Shown: positions 1 through 8,400 of the stretch, one piece after another
Numbering within the stretch: position 1 is the stretch's first letter
How the letters are laid out: every line of letters starts with the position of its first letter
Origin: Rurimicrobium sp040387755
GTDB taxonomy: Bacteria; Bacteroidota; Bacteroidia; Chitinophagales; Chitinophagaceae
Length of the DNA stretch: 64,000 nucleotides
Direction of reading: 5' to 3'
NCBI GenBank assembly: GCA_040387755.1
Contig: JAZKDB010000001.1
Coordinates: forward strand, 186,001-250,000
Program-made: the position numbers and the translations under genes
The notes under the pieces: generated by a model
What the model saw: only the letters and a program-made list of their open reading frames with translations
What the model was told of the DNA's origin: nothing
The model's database searches: none

Positions 1-244
1 ATTGCGCAATGTCATTTTTTAAACTGCTTTTTGATAATAATGATTCATGGCCTTTACGATAGTCTACCTTTATCTTCCCTAAAGGTTTATTAGTATCTGC
101 TCTGTTATCCCATACCAATACACTGTCAAAGTATTGATTTTTTACTTTACAATTTCCTTCTTTTAATTCAAGAAATTGTTGACTAAAACCTATTGAGGGA
201 TATAAAATAAAAATAGCAAGGAAGATTATTTTTAGAGTATTCAT
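1..244 (-). CDS. Secreted protein of unknown function, truncated by window edge
   Basis: The first 81 codons of a minus-strand gene run off the left edge of the window. The start ATG is at 244. The N-terminus (MNTLKIIFLAIFILYPSIGFS, cleaved before QQF) is a typical signal peptide, so the product is exported. The mature part seen is charged and polar, with a YFDSVLVWDNRADT segment, and matches no family I recognise. It lies 116 bp downstream of the lycopene cyclase stop on the same strand, so it may or may not belong to the carotenoid operon. I saw no clear terminator in between. Confidence 0.7.
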   Translation of the reverse strand, partial: MNTLKIIFLAIFILYPSIGFSQQFLELKEGNCKVKNQYFDSVLVWDNRADTNKPLGKIKVDYRKGHESLLSKSSLKNDIAQ

Positions 245-360
245 GATTTTTTTATTTAAGACGCAAATTACATTATCAGTGTATTTATGCAACTATTAGC
301 TAATTTTATTTTTTTGGAAAGACCAAGTAAAAAACACTTAGGCTTCAAATAATAAAATTA

Positions 361-1050
361 TTACTTCACAGTTTTTAGATTACGCTCATAGCCCCAGACA
401 TTGAGCATCAGCATGAGCATTCCATAAAAGGTGTCTTCGACCGGAATAGTGAGGATGCGGATACCGAGATTGTGTGCATCGTTGTATTGTACTACTATAC
501 GGCCGAAAAAACTACCCGTGAGCACGCCGTTGGAAAGGATGAAGGGCACTAAAATAAAAAGAAAGCAAAAGAAAAATGTAGAGAGAATTGCCTCGTTTTT
601 GTATACCAAATAAAACAGGAATACGGCACAAAGGATGAACGTAACCGAGGTGTATAATTGGGTCAAATGTAAGAGGGCGATGATCATCAGAACTGTCGCT
701 GTCACAGCATAAAACACTCTTGCAAAGGTTTGATATCGTTGGAATTTAAAGAGTACTTTAAAACAGTGATAGCTAAATACACAGGCATATGGGATACAGA
801 TAAAGAAAAGAAATTCCTCGATAGGCATATCCCAAAAATAAATCCCCATTACATAGTGTGGGTTAAAAGACCAGACACCGATATGGGTAAAAATGCCATC
901 CCAGATAAGGAAGAAAGCTGCAGTAAGCAGGCAGGGCCATATAAATGCTCTCCAGTTTTTAAAAAATTGCAGTTGTGGGTGAAATGAAAATAAAAACGGG
1001 AATATGATGCAAAAAAAATCGACTAGCAGGTAAGTGTATTTTTCTGCCAT
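361..1050 (-). CDS. crtYcd: Lycopene cyclase, fused CrtYcd type
   Basis: An integral membrane protein of 229 aa with about seven hydrophobic segments. It has two related halves, each ending in a P-x-E-E/D motif: PIEEFLF at residues 76-82 and PVEDTFY at 203-209. This matches the lycopene-cyclase domain family in which the c and d modules of heterodimeric CrtYc/CrtYd are joined in one chain. The expected reaction is closure of the ends of lycopene to beta-ionone rings in the inner membrane. It is the last recognised gene of the crt operon, 1 bp after crtZ. A beta-cyclase next to a 3-hydroxylase points to zeaxanthin as the likely product (inference). Confidence 0.88.
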   Translation of the reverse strand: MAEKYTYLLVDFFCIIFPFLFSFHPQLQFFKNWRAFIWPCLLTAAFFLIWDGIFTHIGVWSFNPHYVMGIYFWDMPIEEFLFFICIPYACVFSYHCFKVLFKFQRYQTFARVFYAVTATVLMIIALLHLTQLYTSVTFILCAVFLFYLVYKNEAILSTFFFCFLFILVPFILSNGVLTGSFFGRIVVQYNDAHNLGIRILTIPVEDTFYGMLMLMLNVWGYERNLKTVK

Positions 1051-1051
1051 T

Positions 1052-1522
1052 TTATTTGCTTGTTTTTAGTGCTTCGCGAAAATATTTCATCGGAACAAAA
1101 AGCATTCCAAAACATTCGCCTTCTTCTTTACCCAGATGTTTATGATGGATTTTATGCGCTTTGCGTAAGGCTCGGAAATAAAAATTGTTGGTTCTTGTAA
1201 ACAGTTTAAAGCGTTGATGAATAAGGATGTCATGCACCATAAAATAAGCAAAGCCGTAAAGGGTAATTCCGATGCCTGTGTAGATTAAAAAACGCCATGG
1301 TTCATTGAAAGTACCTGCCGCAAAAAATGTCATCGCTACACCTGCGAAAATGATGAAGAAAGCATCGTTGCGTTCAAAGAAATTTTCATGATTTTTGTTG
1401 TGATGATCATCGTGCAGCACCCACAAAAAACCATGCATCACATATTTGTGTGTCAGCCATGTAATACCTTCCATAGTCAAGAACGTCAACAGCACAATAC
1501 CTATATTTATTAAAACTATCAT
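1052..1522 (-). CDS. crtZ: Beta-carotene hydroxylase (non-heme diiron, fatty-acid hydroxylase superfamily)
   Basis: This 156-aa membrane protein carries the histidine clusters of CrtZ-type diiron hydroxylases: HKYVMH at 25-30, HDDHHNKNH at 37-45, HDILIH at 97-102 and HKIHHKH at 123-129. The family adds hydroxyl groups at C3 of the beta-ionone rings, turning beta-carotene into zeaxanthin. The start ATG overlaps the idi stop (ATGA at 1519-1522), which indicates translational coupling inside the crt operon. The length is normal for bacterial CrtZ. Confidence 0.92.
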   Translation of the reverse strand: MIVLINIGIVLLTFLTMEGITWLTHKYVMHGFLWVLHDDHHNKNHENFFERNDAFFIIFAGVAMTFFAAGTFNEPWRFLIYTGIGITLYGFAYFMVHDILIHQRFKLFTRTNNFYFRALRKAHKIHHKHLGKEEGECFGMLFVPMKYFREALKTSK

Positions 1523-2028
1523 TTTCTCAGTTCTTTTACTTTGTCAAAAATAAGCTTAAACCATATGGTGAACAATTCCGGCGTTTCATTTAACAGTAGT
1601 TCTGTATCAGCCATAGATATATATACCCACTCAGATACTTCTTCTGTATTGATAAGCGGTTCTCTATCGCTTTCTCCAAAGAAGACATGATCATATTCGT
1701 ATTCTGTCATTTGATTGTCCAGTTCTGCTTTGTAAATAAATCCGAATTGATGTTCAAGATGGCATTGCATCCCCATTTCTTCAAAAAGACGTCTTTGGGC
1801 AGCATCAATAACAGGTTCCTCGGGGCGGGGATGAGAACAGCAGGTATTGGTCCATAAGTTGCCGGAGTGATATTTTTTTTGTGCTCTGCGTTGCATTAGC
1901 AGTTCACCTTTAGTATTAAATATAAAGACAGAAACTGCGCGGTGTAATTTTGCTTCACGGTGCGCCTGCATTTTTTCCATTATGCCGATGTTATTGTCCA
2001 GCTCGTCTACCAGTTGTACCAGTTCCAT
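1519..2028 (-). CDS. idi: Isopentenyl-diphosphate delta-isomerase, type 1 (Nudix)
   Basis: This 169-aa Nudix enzyme interconverts IPP and DMAPP and so primes isoprenoid chain formation. The catalytic cysteine motif TNTCCSHP is at 60-67, a Nudix-like helix (AAQRRLFEEMG) at 76-86 and the acidic catalytic motif EYEYDH at 109-114. It sits inside the crt operon, overlapping crtZ by 4 bp, so precursor supply is co-regulated with pigment synthesis. The length and motifs agree with bacterial type 1 enzymes. Confidence 0.93.
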   Translation of the reverse strand: MELVQLVDELDNNIGIMEKMQAHREAKLHRAVSVFIFNTKGELLMQRRAQKKYHSGNLWTNTCCSHPRPEEPVIDAAQRRLFEEMGMQCHLEHQFGFIYKAELDNQMTEYEYDHVFFGESDREPLINTEEVSEWVYISMADTELLLNETPELFTIWFKLIFDKVKELRK

Positions 2029-2029
2029 T

Positions 2030-2554
2030 TTATAATTGTTTAATCAGATTTTTTTCTTCTGTGCTGCAATACCTGGTATTAAGTAAGAATTTTTTTACGT
2101 TCGCATAAAGCGAAGGGTCTTTCTTTTCTGCCAGTTTCTTCTCCGTTTTAAGATAGTCTATCAAAAATATTTTATCTGTTTTTACAGAAGTGTTATAGCC
2201 AAGTAAATCTGGCGCATTAACCTGAGTGCAAAAACGCATAAAACGTAATTCGGGGTTATTGCTTTCAACTGATATAGCCTGTTCCAGATGTTTTCTGCCT
2301 CTATTAAAATAACTAAGCTTTGTAACTGGATTACTCAGATGTTTGCACATCATTAATTCTGAAATGGCTTTAAAACCCAGCATAATGGGACGACTGTTTG
2401 TACTGATATTTCTTGTACTGTTGTAAAAATTTTGAGCAGCAGATTCATTCAGGTACGCTTCTGCCATTAAGCTTCGGAGTGAGGATAATTCTGTTCCTGT
2501 AGCCATTAGCTGACTGCTTATTAACAAAAAGAAAATCAGGAGTTTTTTTTTCAT
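2030..2554 (-). CDS. Secreted helical protein of unknown function in the carotenoid operon
   Basis: The 174-aa product has a signal peptide (KKKLLIFFLLISSQLMA) and a mature region that is mostly helical and polar. It contains NPELRFMRFC and conserved-looking Asn/Tyr-rich segments and resembles a helical-hairpin protein. I recognise no enzyme motif. Its ATG overlaps the crtB stop (2551-2554) and its own stop lies 1 bp before the idi start, so it is an integral member of the crt operon. Being periplasmic, it could act in pigment placement or envelope organisation, but this is inference from position only. Confidence 0.75.
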   Translation of the reverse strand: MKKKLLIFFLLISSQLMATGTELSSLRSLMAEAYLNESAAQNFYNSTRNISTNSRPIMLGFKAISELMMCKHLSNPVTKLSYFNRGRKHLEQAISVESNNPELRFMRFCTQVNAPDLLGYNTSVKTDKIFLIDYLKTEKKLAEKKDPSLYANVKKFLLNTRYCSTEEKNLIKQL

Positions 2555-3387
2555 AATACACCAAAGCTATGTTTGACATAAGAACTGGCCAGTAAACTGA
2601 TTTTTTTATAGTTCGGTATGCGGATGCGTTCCTGCATTATCCGGGTTGATGGTAATGACTTGATTTTTGCAAATAGTGATTTGTAATAAACATAAGCCAC
2701 ATATACGCCGAAGCGGGACGTCAAAGGTAGGTGCTGTATTCCTATCAGTGCCTTGTCAAAATCCTCCTGGATATCCTGTTGGATTTTATTTTTTTCTGCC
2801 TCGCTAAATTGGTCCAGATTAATTGAAGGAAAGTATACTCTTCCCAGTATCTGATAATCTGCCTGTAGGTCGCGAAGAAAATTTACCTTTTGGAATGCAG
2901 AGCCCAAGCTCATTGAGGCAGGCTTTAGCTTTTGGTATAAATCTTCATTCCTTTCGGTAAATACCCTCAGACACATAAGTCCTACCACCTCGGCCGAACC
3001 TAAAATGTATTCTTTATACGAATCTGAATTGTGGTTTTGTTGTTGCAAATCCATTTCCATACTATGCAAGAAAGTATTGATAAGGTCTATTTCAATATGA
3101 TATTCATGCACCACTTCCTGAAAACTGTTCAGAATAGGGTTCAGACTGATTTTGCGTTCAATAGCTTTGTAGGTTTCCTGCTTGAATTCTGCTAATAATT
3201 CTTCTTTATTATACCCGTGGAAAGAATCCACGATTTCGTCGGCAAAGCGAACAAAACCATATATACTGTAGATGGCATTGTGAAATTTTTTGTGCAGACA
3301 GTTGATGCCCAATGAAAAACTGGTACTATAGCTTTTTGTCACAATCCTGCTGGTTGCAGTAGATACTTTGTCAAATAGGAGTTTCAT
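2551..3387 (-). CDS. crtB: Phytoene synthase
   Basis: This 278-aa member of the squalene/phytoene synthase family condenses two GGPP to phytoene. The two aspartate-rich Mg-diphosphate motifs are visible: ADEIVDS at 49-55 and RDLQADY near residue 170. The latter is followed by GRVYFP, which is typical of CrtB. It stands between crtI (3-bp gap) and the secreted unknown protein (4-bp overlap). A GGPP synthase is not in this window and must be encoded elsewhere. Confidence 0.94.
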   Translation of the reverse strand: MKLLFDKVSTATSRIVTKSYSTSFSLGINCLHKKFHNAIYSIYGFVRFADEIVDSFHGYNKEELLAEFKQETYKAIERKISLNPILNSFQEVVHEYHIEIDLINTFLHSMEMDLQQQNHNSDSYKEYILGSAEVVGLMCLRVFTERNEDLYQKLKPASMSLGSAFQKVNFLRDLQADYQILGRVYFPSINLDQFSEAEKNKIQQDIQEDFDKALIGIQHLPLTSRFGVYVAYVYYKSLFAKIKSLPSTRIMQERIRIPNYKKISLLASSYVKHSFGVL

Positions 3388-3390
3388 TAT

Positions 3391-4866
3391 CTAGAGATTT
3401 TTGAGGTAAAGATTGATTTGTTCTGCAGCAATTTGTCCAGAGATTAAGGATGGTGGAACACCTGGCCCCGGTACTGTCAATTGTCCTGTGTAAAACAGGT
3501 TGGGGATATGCTTGTTCTTCAGGCTTGGTTTAAGGATTGCCGTTTGCCTGAGGGTATTGGCCAATCCGTAAGCATTGCCTTTGTAGGCATTGTAATCCTT
3601 AACAAAATCATTTACGCAATAACTCTTTTTGTAGATGATGTTGTCTGAAAAATTTTCGCCACAATGTGCTTCAATCCTACGGATGATATTGTCAAAATAG
3701 CGGTTTCGGTATTCTTCGGTATCTTCCAGACCCGTGGCAACAGGTACCAGAATGAACAGATTTTCCATTCCTTCAGGAGCTACACTGTCGTCTGTTTTAG
3801 AAGGGCAGCATACATAAAATAGTGGTTCCGTTGGCCATTTGGGCTCGGCATAAATTTCCTTTGAATGCCTGTCGAAGTCGGTATCGAAATATAGATTATG
3901 ATGAAGAAGTTTTTTTATTTTTTTACTAACACCGATGTAATAGATCAGACAGGAAGGAGCAAAAGTTTTTTTCTCCCAATAAGCCTCATTGTAATTTCGG
4001 TATTGTTCTTCGAGGAGATATTGTTCAACATGATGATAATCTGCAGATGCAATTATCGCTTCGGTAGGAATAAAGCCTTTTGAAGTATTAATTCCGATGA
4101 CCTTCTTATTAATGATTTCGATTTTATCAATTCTGGTATTGGTATGAATATCCACACCTAATTCTTCGCACAAATCGGCCATCCCCTCAATGATTTTAGT
4201 CATTCCTCCCATAGGGTAGAATGTACCTTGTGCTAAAGCAGCATAATTCATTAAGGTGTATAAAGCCGGTATTTTGTCTGGCATAGCACCCAAAAAAAGT
4301 ACAGGAAATTCTAATAAAGCAATTAATCTGCTGTCTTTAAAGTATGATCTTACGTAGGAACTTACCGATGTAAAGAGGTGAGTTTGGGCAATGCTTTTAA
4401 GAGTTTGTGCAGATACAAATTCCATTATTGAAAACGCTGGTTTATATACCAGCTGCTTCATGCCAACATTATATTTAAATTCGGCTTCTTTCAGAAATTT
4501 CTTCAGCTTATCAGCACTCCCGGTTTCAATAGTTTCAAAAGTATTATAAAGCTCTTCAAGACTTGCCGGTATGGCCATTACATCCTCTTTGCCAAAGATG
4601 ATTTGAAAGCCCGGGTCTAGTTTTTTGAGGTTATAATAGTCAGTTGTTTTTTTGCCAAATTGTGCAAAAAAATTGTCGAATACGTCGGGCATCCAATACC
4701 AGCTTGGACCCATATCAAACATAAAGCCGTCGGATTTAAAGGAACGTGCGCGCCCGCCTATCGAAGTGTTTTGTTCGAAAACAGATACCGAATGCCCTTC
4801 CTTTGCCGCAAAAGCAGCGGATGCCAAACCTGAAAACCCACTTCCTATAATCGCTACCTTTGACAT
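3391..4866 (-). CDS. crtI: Phytoene desaturase (FAD-dependent)
   Basis: The start is taken at ATG 4866 (MSKVAIIGSGFSG), which places the dinucleotide-binding motif GSGFSGLASA right at the N-terminus, giving 491 aa. An upstream in-frame extension would run through the operator palindrome and is rejected. The C-terminal FAD motif (FYTGQLTVPGPGVPPSLISG) is the CrtI-type signature. The enzyme desaturates phytoene to lycopene at the membrane. It is the first structural gene after the regulator gene. The start codon lies inside the 4865-4908 palindrome, implying direct control. Confidence 0.94.
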   Translation of the reverse strand: MSKVAIIGSGFSGLASAAFAAKEGHSVSVFEQNTSIGGRARSFKSDGFMFDMGPSWYWMPDVFDNFFAQFGKKTTDYYNLKKLDPGFQIIFGKEDVMAIPASLEELYNTFETIETGSADKLKKFLKEAEFKYNVGMKQLVYKPAFSIMEFVSAQTLKSIAQTHLFTSVSSYVRSYFKDSRLIALLEFPVLFLGAMPDKIPALYTLMNYAALAQGTFYPMGGMTKIIEGMADLCEELGVDIHTNTRIDKIEIINKKVIGINTSKGFIPTEAIIASADYHHVEQYLLEEQYRNYNEAYWEKKTFAPSCLIYYIGVSKKIKKLLHHNLYFDTDFDRHSKEIYAEPKWPTEPLFYVCCPSKTDDSVAPEGMENLFILVPVATGLEDTEEYRNRYFDNIIRRIEAHCGENFSDNIIYKKSYCVNDFVKDYNAYKGNAYGLANTLRQTAILKPSLKNKHIPNLFYTGQLTVPGPGVPPSLISGQIAAEQINLYLKNL

Positions 4867-4908
4867 CGTTTTGTTTAATATTTGTACAAATATATTAAAC
4901 AAAACGAT
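4865..4908 (-). promoter_or_regulatory. Palindromic operator/promoter of the carotenoid operon
   Basis: Two perfect 17-bp arms (4865-4881 and 4892-4908, core TTTTGTTTAATAT and its complement) flank a 10-bp centre containing TTTGTACAAA. On the minus strand the centre reads TATATTTG, matching the Bacteroidota -7 element TAnnTTTG. The right-hand arm overlaps the crtI ATG. A repressor bound here would block the promoter. The CarH-type regulator gene ends 14 bp upstream, so it is the natural candidate. The symmetry is seen directly; the promoter and regulator assignments are inference. Confidence 0.75.
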
Positions 4909-4921
4909 GCCACCTAATATT

Positions 4922-5800
4922 TTAAAGAACTTTAAGAATATCCTTCGGGAACCTTAATATTTTAAGATTTTTTGATTCGGAATAAATATCCAGTTTGGCA
5001 GGGTTGCCTGAGATAAGGCATAACGTCTTCTTATATTTACTTGAAAGCAAGTTTTGCAGATGGCTTATATATTCTTCATGTGTATCACTGATTAAAAAAG
5101 TCAGCAGAAAGTCTGGTTTTGCTTTAATGATGACATGCTCTAAATCTACGTATGGCACATGCTGACCTAAATTTATAGTCTCCAATCCGTGATGACGAAT
5201 GATGTACTCTGCAAATAGCAGCCCGATTTCATGCCATTCATTGGATGGTAAAAAGAGAAGGAACTTCTTGCTTTTGTCTTTAGGTGCTGGCAGATTGCCA
5301 ATAAGTAAGAAAAGATTTCGCCTGATAAGCATAGACGCAAAATGTTCCTGTACTGGTATGGCCTCATCAACACGCCACAATACACCAGTCTTGTACAAGA
5401 AGGGGTAAAGAATGTTAACCATGGCGCTTTGTACACCAAATTTCTCTACAACTTCTGCAAACAACTCATTAAAGTATTGTTCATTAAAGTCAAGCATGGC
5501 ACCAATGAAGTCGTTTACATAAAAGTCAAACCGACTATCCGAAAGTTCATGCTGCTGTGACTCTTTAATTTGAATTTTTAATTCCTGCTCGCTCATTGCG
5601 GCAATTTTCGAAATTTTAAAACCTACAGTTGATAGAGTTGCAACGTTTAGGATTTTTTTTAATTGACTGTCATCATAGTAACGGATATTAGTTTCTGTAC
5701 GGTGTGGTGTAATGAGTCCATATCTTTTTTCCCAGATTCTGATAGTATGAGCCTTGACCCCGGACAGACGTTCTAAATCGTTAATTTGATAAAAATCCAT
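4922..5800 (-). CDS. carH: CarH/LitR-like MerR-family B12-dependent photoregulator
   Basis: The 292-aa protein has an N-terminal MerR winged helix (residues 4-70, IRIWEKRYGL and NIRYYDDSQL), a helical domain, and a C-terminal cobalamin-binding Rossmann domain. Two diagnostic motifs are present: W142-x9-E152-H153, which contacts the adenosyl group in CarH, and ExHxxG at 188-193 with His190 as lower cobalt ligand. In this family, adenosylcobalamin-bound tetramers repress carotenoid genes in the dark and light disassembles them. I take ATG 5800 rather than the TTG three bases upstream. Upstream of the start, TTTTGTTTAAT (5808-5818) repeats one arm of the crtI operator, suggesting autoregulation (inference). 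Confidence 0.88.
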   Translation of the reverse strand: MDFYQINDLERLSGVKAHTIRIWEKRYGLITPHRTETNIRYYDDSQLKKILNVATLSTVGFKISKIAAMSEQELKIQIKESQQHELSDSRFDFYVNDFIGAMLDFNEQYFNELFAEVVEKFGVQSAMVNILYPFLYKTGVLWRVDEAIPVQEHFASMLIRRNLFLLIGNLPAPKDKSKKFLLFLPSNEWHEIGLLFAEYIIRHHGLETINLGQHVPYVDLEHVIIKAKPDFLLTFLISDTHEEYISHLQNLLSSKYKKTLCLISGNPAKLDIYSESKNLKILRFPKDILKVL

Positions 5801-5807
5801 CAATTAT

Positions 5808-5818
5808 TTTTGTTTAAT
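5808..5818. promoter_or_regulatory. Candidate operator half-site upstream of carH
   Basis: The 11-bp string TTTTGTTTAAT is identical to part of each arm of the palindrome at 4865-4908 and begins 8 bp from the carH start codon. It could serve autoregulation. AT-rich DNA makes a chance match possible. Confidence 0.4.
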
Positions 5819-5931
5819 CTTTTCTAAAAAAGAATAAAATTATACTTTGTGCTATTCTTTTACAATAATAATTTTTAAAAAATCAAAATGCTGTATTAAT
5901 TTGGCAGCGGTTATAAAACCAAAATATACTT

Positions 5932-6630
5932 ATGAAGAACATACTCATCAGTGCTGCCGTATTAGGCGCAATGCTGTTTGGAAACGAAACACAAGCACAG
6001 GAAATTACCTATGGAGTGAAGGCTGGGTACAGTTTTGCCAATGTGCGAGCTCCCAAAAGATTGGATATTTACGACGTGCGTCAAATAGGTACTTACAATT
6101 TTTCGGCCTACATAGATCTTCCTTTTTCTGAAGGTTTTAGTTTGCAAACAGGTCTTTCAATAAACGGTAAGGGAACGAAATTGACAGTTGGTGACCGTGA
6201 AGGCAAAACCTGGACAGAATATAACAGCAATCCATATTATCTGGAATTGCCGGCAAATGCTGTAGCAAAAATTGCAATCGGAGATATATTTGATAAGTGT
6301 AATGTTATTCTGGGTGGCGGTCCATATGTGGCAATGGGGGTATCAGGTAAAAACAAAATCAATGGCAAAACACTTGGTGTGGCATATGACAGCGAAGACA
6401 ATATTATGTTTAGCAATGACGATCAAGCAGTGAACAGCAGAAATTTCTATGGTGAATTTAAGAATTTTGATTTTGGGTTGAATGCTCTGGCTGGTATTGA
6501 GTACCATTGGGCAACTTTCAATTTGAATTATTCTTATGGCATGGTCAATGTGAACCCAGGTGCTAATCTAAGTGCTATAGATCGTATGAAGAACAGAACA
6601 TGGTCAGCGTCAATAGGAGTAAGATTCTAA
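5932..6630 (+). CDS. Outer-membrane beta-barrel protein (porin family)
   Basis: This 232-aa protein has a signal peptide ending near TQAQ (residues 1-23) and then alternating amphipathic strands: EITYGVKAGYSFANV, FSLQTGLSINGKG, LNALAGIEYHWATFNLNYSYG. It ends in SASIGVRF, the C-terminal aromatic residue typical of BAM-assembled barrels. This is the general PorT/Omp-b-brl family of Bacteroidota; no substrate can be inferred. It is transcribed divergently from carH with a shared 131-bp intergenic region and ends at a strong terminator. Confidence 0.85.
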   Translation: MKNILISAAVLGAMLFGNETQAQEITYGVKAGYSFANVRAPKRLDIYDVRQIGTYNFSAYIDLPFSEGFSLQTGLSINGKGTKLTVGDREGKTWTEYNSNPYYLELPANAVAKIAIGDIFDKCNVILGGGPYVAMGVSGKNKINGKTLGVAYDSEDNIMFSNDDQAVNSRNFYGEFKNFDFGLNALAGIEYHWATFNLNYSYGMVNVNPGANLSAIDRMKNRTWSASIGVRF

Positions 6631-6651
6631 TATAATTATTATTTCCCACTA

Positions 6652-6695
6652 AAGAAGTTGTTCCTTACTTGCTATCGGAACAACTTCTTTTTTTT
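6652..6695 (+). terminator. Intrinsic terminator of the OM barrel gene
   Basis: A 13-bp stem (AAGAAGTTGTTCC / GGAACAACTTCTT) with a 12-nt loop is followed by a T run. It also shows that the longer upstream start proposed for the next gene falls inside a hairpin. Confidence 0.85.
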
Positions 6696-6708
6696 AAATC
6701 CATTTTTT

Positions 6709-7116
6709 ATGACTTCAACTGTAGTTTATCAAGGTGATTTGCGCACCATAGCTATTCATTTACAATCGGGCAGTGTAATTGAAACAGATGCTCCGTTAGA
6801 TAATAATGGAAAAGGGGAGCGATTTTCTCCAACTGATTTGGTAGCCACAGCTTTGGCATCCTGTATGCTGACCATAATGGGCATTGCAGCGAGGAGTCAT
6901 GGTTTTAGTATAGAAGGTACTAAGTGTTCTGTAACAAAAATTATGGTTGCCGACCCCAGACGGATTGGAGAGATAATTGTCCAAATGGAATTTCCTAAGG
7001 AAAACGAGTACGATAGTAAGACACAGGCCATCATTGAGCGTGCGGCACTTACCTGTCCTGTATTCGAGAGTTTACATCCTGAGTTAAAAAAGACAATTGA
7101 ATTTTTATGGCCTTAA
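6709..7116 (+). CDS. OsmC family protein
   Basis: This 135-aa protein is of the OsmC/Ohr fold. Characteristic are the YQGDLRT strand start, the FSPTDLVATALASCMLT helix carrying the first reactive Cys, and ALTCPVFESL with the second Cys. These two cysteines form the peroxidatic site in OsmC/Ohr enzymes, which reduce organic hydroperoxides with thiols. This subgroup (YhfA-like) is less well characterised. The start ATG 6709 was chosen because an upstream in-frame start lies within the preceding terminator. Its 3' end overlaps the convergent DUF2851 gene by 12 bp. Confidence 0.88.
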   Translation: MTSTVVYQGDLRTIAIHLQSGSVIETDAPLDNNGKGERFSPTDLVATALASCMLTIMGIAARSHGFSIEGTKCSVTKIMVADPRRIGEIIVQMEFPKENEYDSKTQAIIERAALTCPVFESLHPELKKTIEFLWP

Positions 7117-8382
7117 ACGTATAATACTGTGTCCAATGCTACAGGATAGGCATTTCTTCTCTTTACAGTAATTGTTGAAGAGCTGAATCATCGCTTGGCT
7201 TTGAGCCGCATTTTCGGGTATCCAGTTTAATTCTGCCCATTCTTCAGTTATATTGTTTTTTTCGGCTGAAAGTTGTTCTATTAATTGTATTGAGGTTTCG
7301 CAATGATTGCCCAAACCACTATGGCTGGAATACATGAAACGAATAGGCGCAATTGTATTGATAATAATGTTCTTTACACTGTCCGCTCCCAAATTTTTGG
7401 CCGTGCTTTTTACCTGTACTTCATCGAAACGAAAGTGATTATCCCAATAGTCAGATGCGGATACTTCAAACAAAGCACTTAATTCACTTAATGAGGAAGA
7501 GGAGACAATCTGAGTGAATAGATGTAAAGATTGGTGTACCAATGCCGCAAATTGTGCAATGCGCAGGGTAGGGAAATTAGCAGGACGCATCCGCATAAAC
7601 TTCCAAAGGTGCATCGGTATTGGCTTCAATTTGTATTTCCTACTTAGGTAATCATATTCTTTTTTCAATCTGAAAGGATACTCCTCTTCAAAATCCTGTA
7701 CCAGCATTCCTGCCTGTCCAAATAGCAGTGCTTCTATCTGAAACAAATTTTTGTGATGGCGTCCTAGAATGTTGACTGGTAAGGATTGTGCCAGTGCCAG
7801 AAATGGTACAGCATTAGTCTTAAAGCCAAAATTAGCAGCTAAACGCCAGTATAAAAGAACGCGCCAATCACCTGCATTTTGAGCAAGTAAATCTTCCCAT
7901 TCTGCAAATTTCATTTCCCATCTTTCGGCCAATAACCTGGATAACCAGGCCGCTTTTGTCAGCGGATTGACCTGTTCTAATTGGCTGGCACATGGGATGC
8001 TGCGTAAGGTATATTGCAGAGTGCTGTAGTTGTGAATGATATGTTGTGGTATATGAGTATTTAGTTCCAACATTGGAATATGACTTTCTTTGTCTATAGG
8101 CAAATCATTTTCCAACACCACATGCAGAATAACATTGTCGTACGATTTGTTGTGTTGATGCCCATGCTTGTACCAGTCGCTGGCTTTGAGGTGCAGTTCT
8201 ACATTGCCTACCAATAAGGTTTTTCCGATTCTTACCTTTGCCTCTTCAAAATCGGGGCCTGAATGGCTATTTAGTTTGCCTGGAAACTGCACAATAATGG
8301 TTTCTCCATCTGCCGAAATCAGCTTTGAAGTGTCGTACAGAGAATATTGCCAAATGAATTGTAAAAAATGCTCACTAATCAT
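7105..8382 (-). CDS. DUF2851 family protein
   Basis: The 425-aa product shows the family's N-terminal region (QYSLYDTSKLISADGE, NSHSGPDFEEAKVRIG, GNVELHLKASDWYKHGH), which resembles a nuclease-like fold with conserved Asp/Glu/Lys. The C-terminus has a Cys-x5-Cys-x10-Cys-x2-C pattern (NYCKEKKCLSC). No biochemical function is established to my knowledge. ATG 8382 (MISEHFLQ) is preferred over a TTG 18 bp upstream. The gene lies directly downstream of pyrF on the same strand, so they may be co-transcribed. Confidence 0.85.
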   Translation of the reverse strand: MISEHFLQFIWQYSLYDTSKLISADGETIIVQFPGKLNSHSGPDFEEAKVRIGKTLLVGNVELHLKASDWYKHGHQHNKSYDNVILHVVLENDLPIDKESHIPMLELNTHIPQHIIHNYSTLQYTLRSIPCASQLEQVNPLTKAAWLSRLLAERWEMKFAEWEDLLAQNAGDWRVLLYWRLAANFGFKTNAVPFLALAQSLPVNILGRHHKNLFQIEALLFGQAGMLVQDFEEEYPFRLKKEYDYLSRKYKLKPIPMHLWKFMRMRPANFPTLRIAQFAALVHQSLHLFTQIVSSSSLSELSALFEVSASDYWDNHFRFDEVQVKSTAKNLGADSVKNIIINTIAPIRFMYSSHSGLGNHCETSIQLIEQLSAEKNNITEEWAELNWIPENAAQSQAMIQLFNNYCKEKKCLSCSIGHSIIRLRP

Positions 8383-8400
8383 TTGACCAATATAGTACAA

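Noticed and set aside
2036..2044. TTGTTTAAT as another CarH half-site
   Set aside because: It lies within the 3' end of a coding sequence inside the operon, is shorter than the other matches and is likely by chance.
4867..4902. Longer crtI start
   Set aside because: It would translate the operator palindrome and place residues before the FAD-binding strand that the family lacks.
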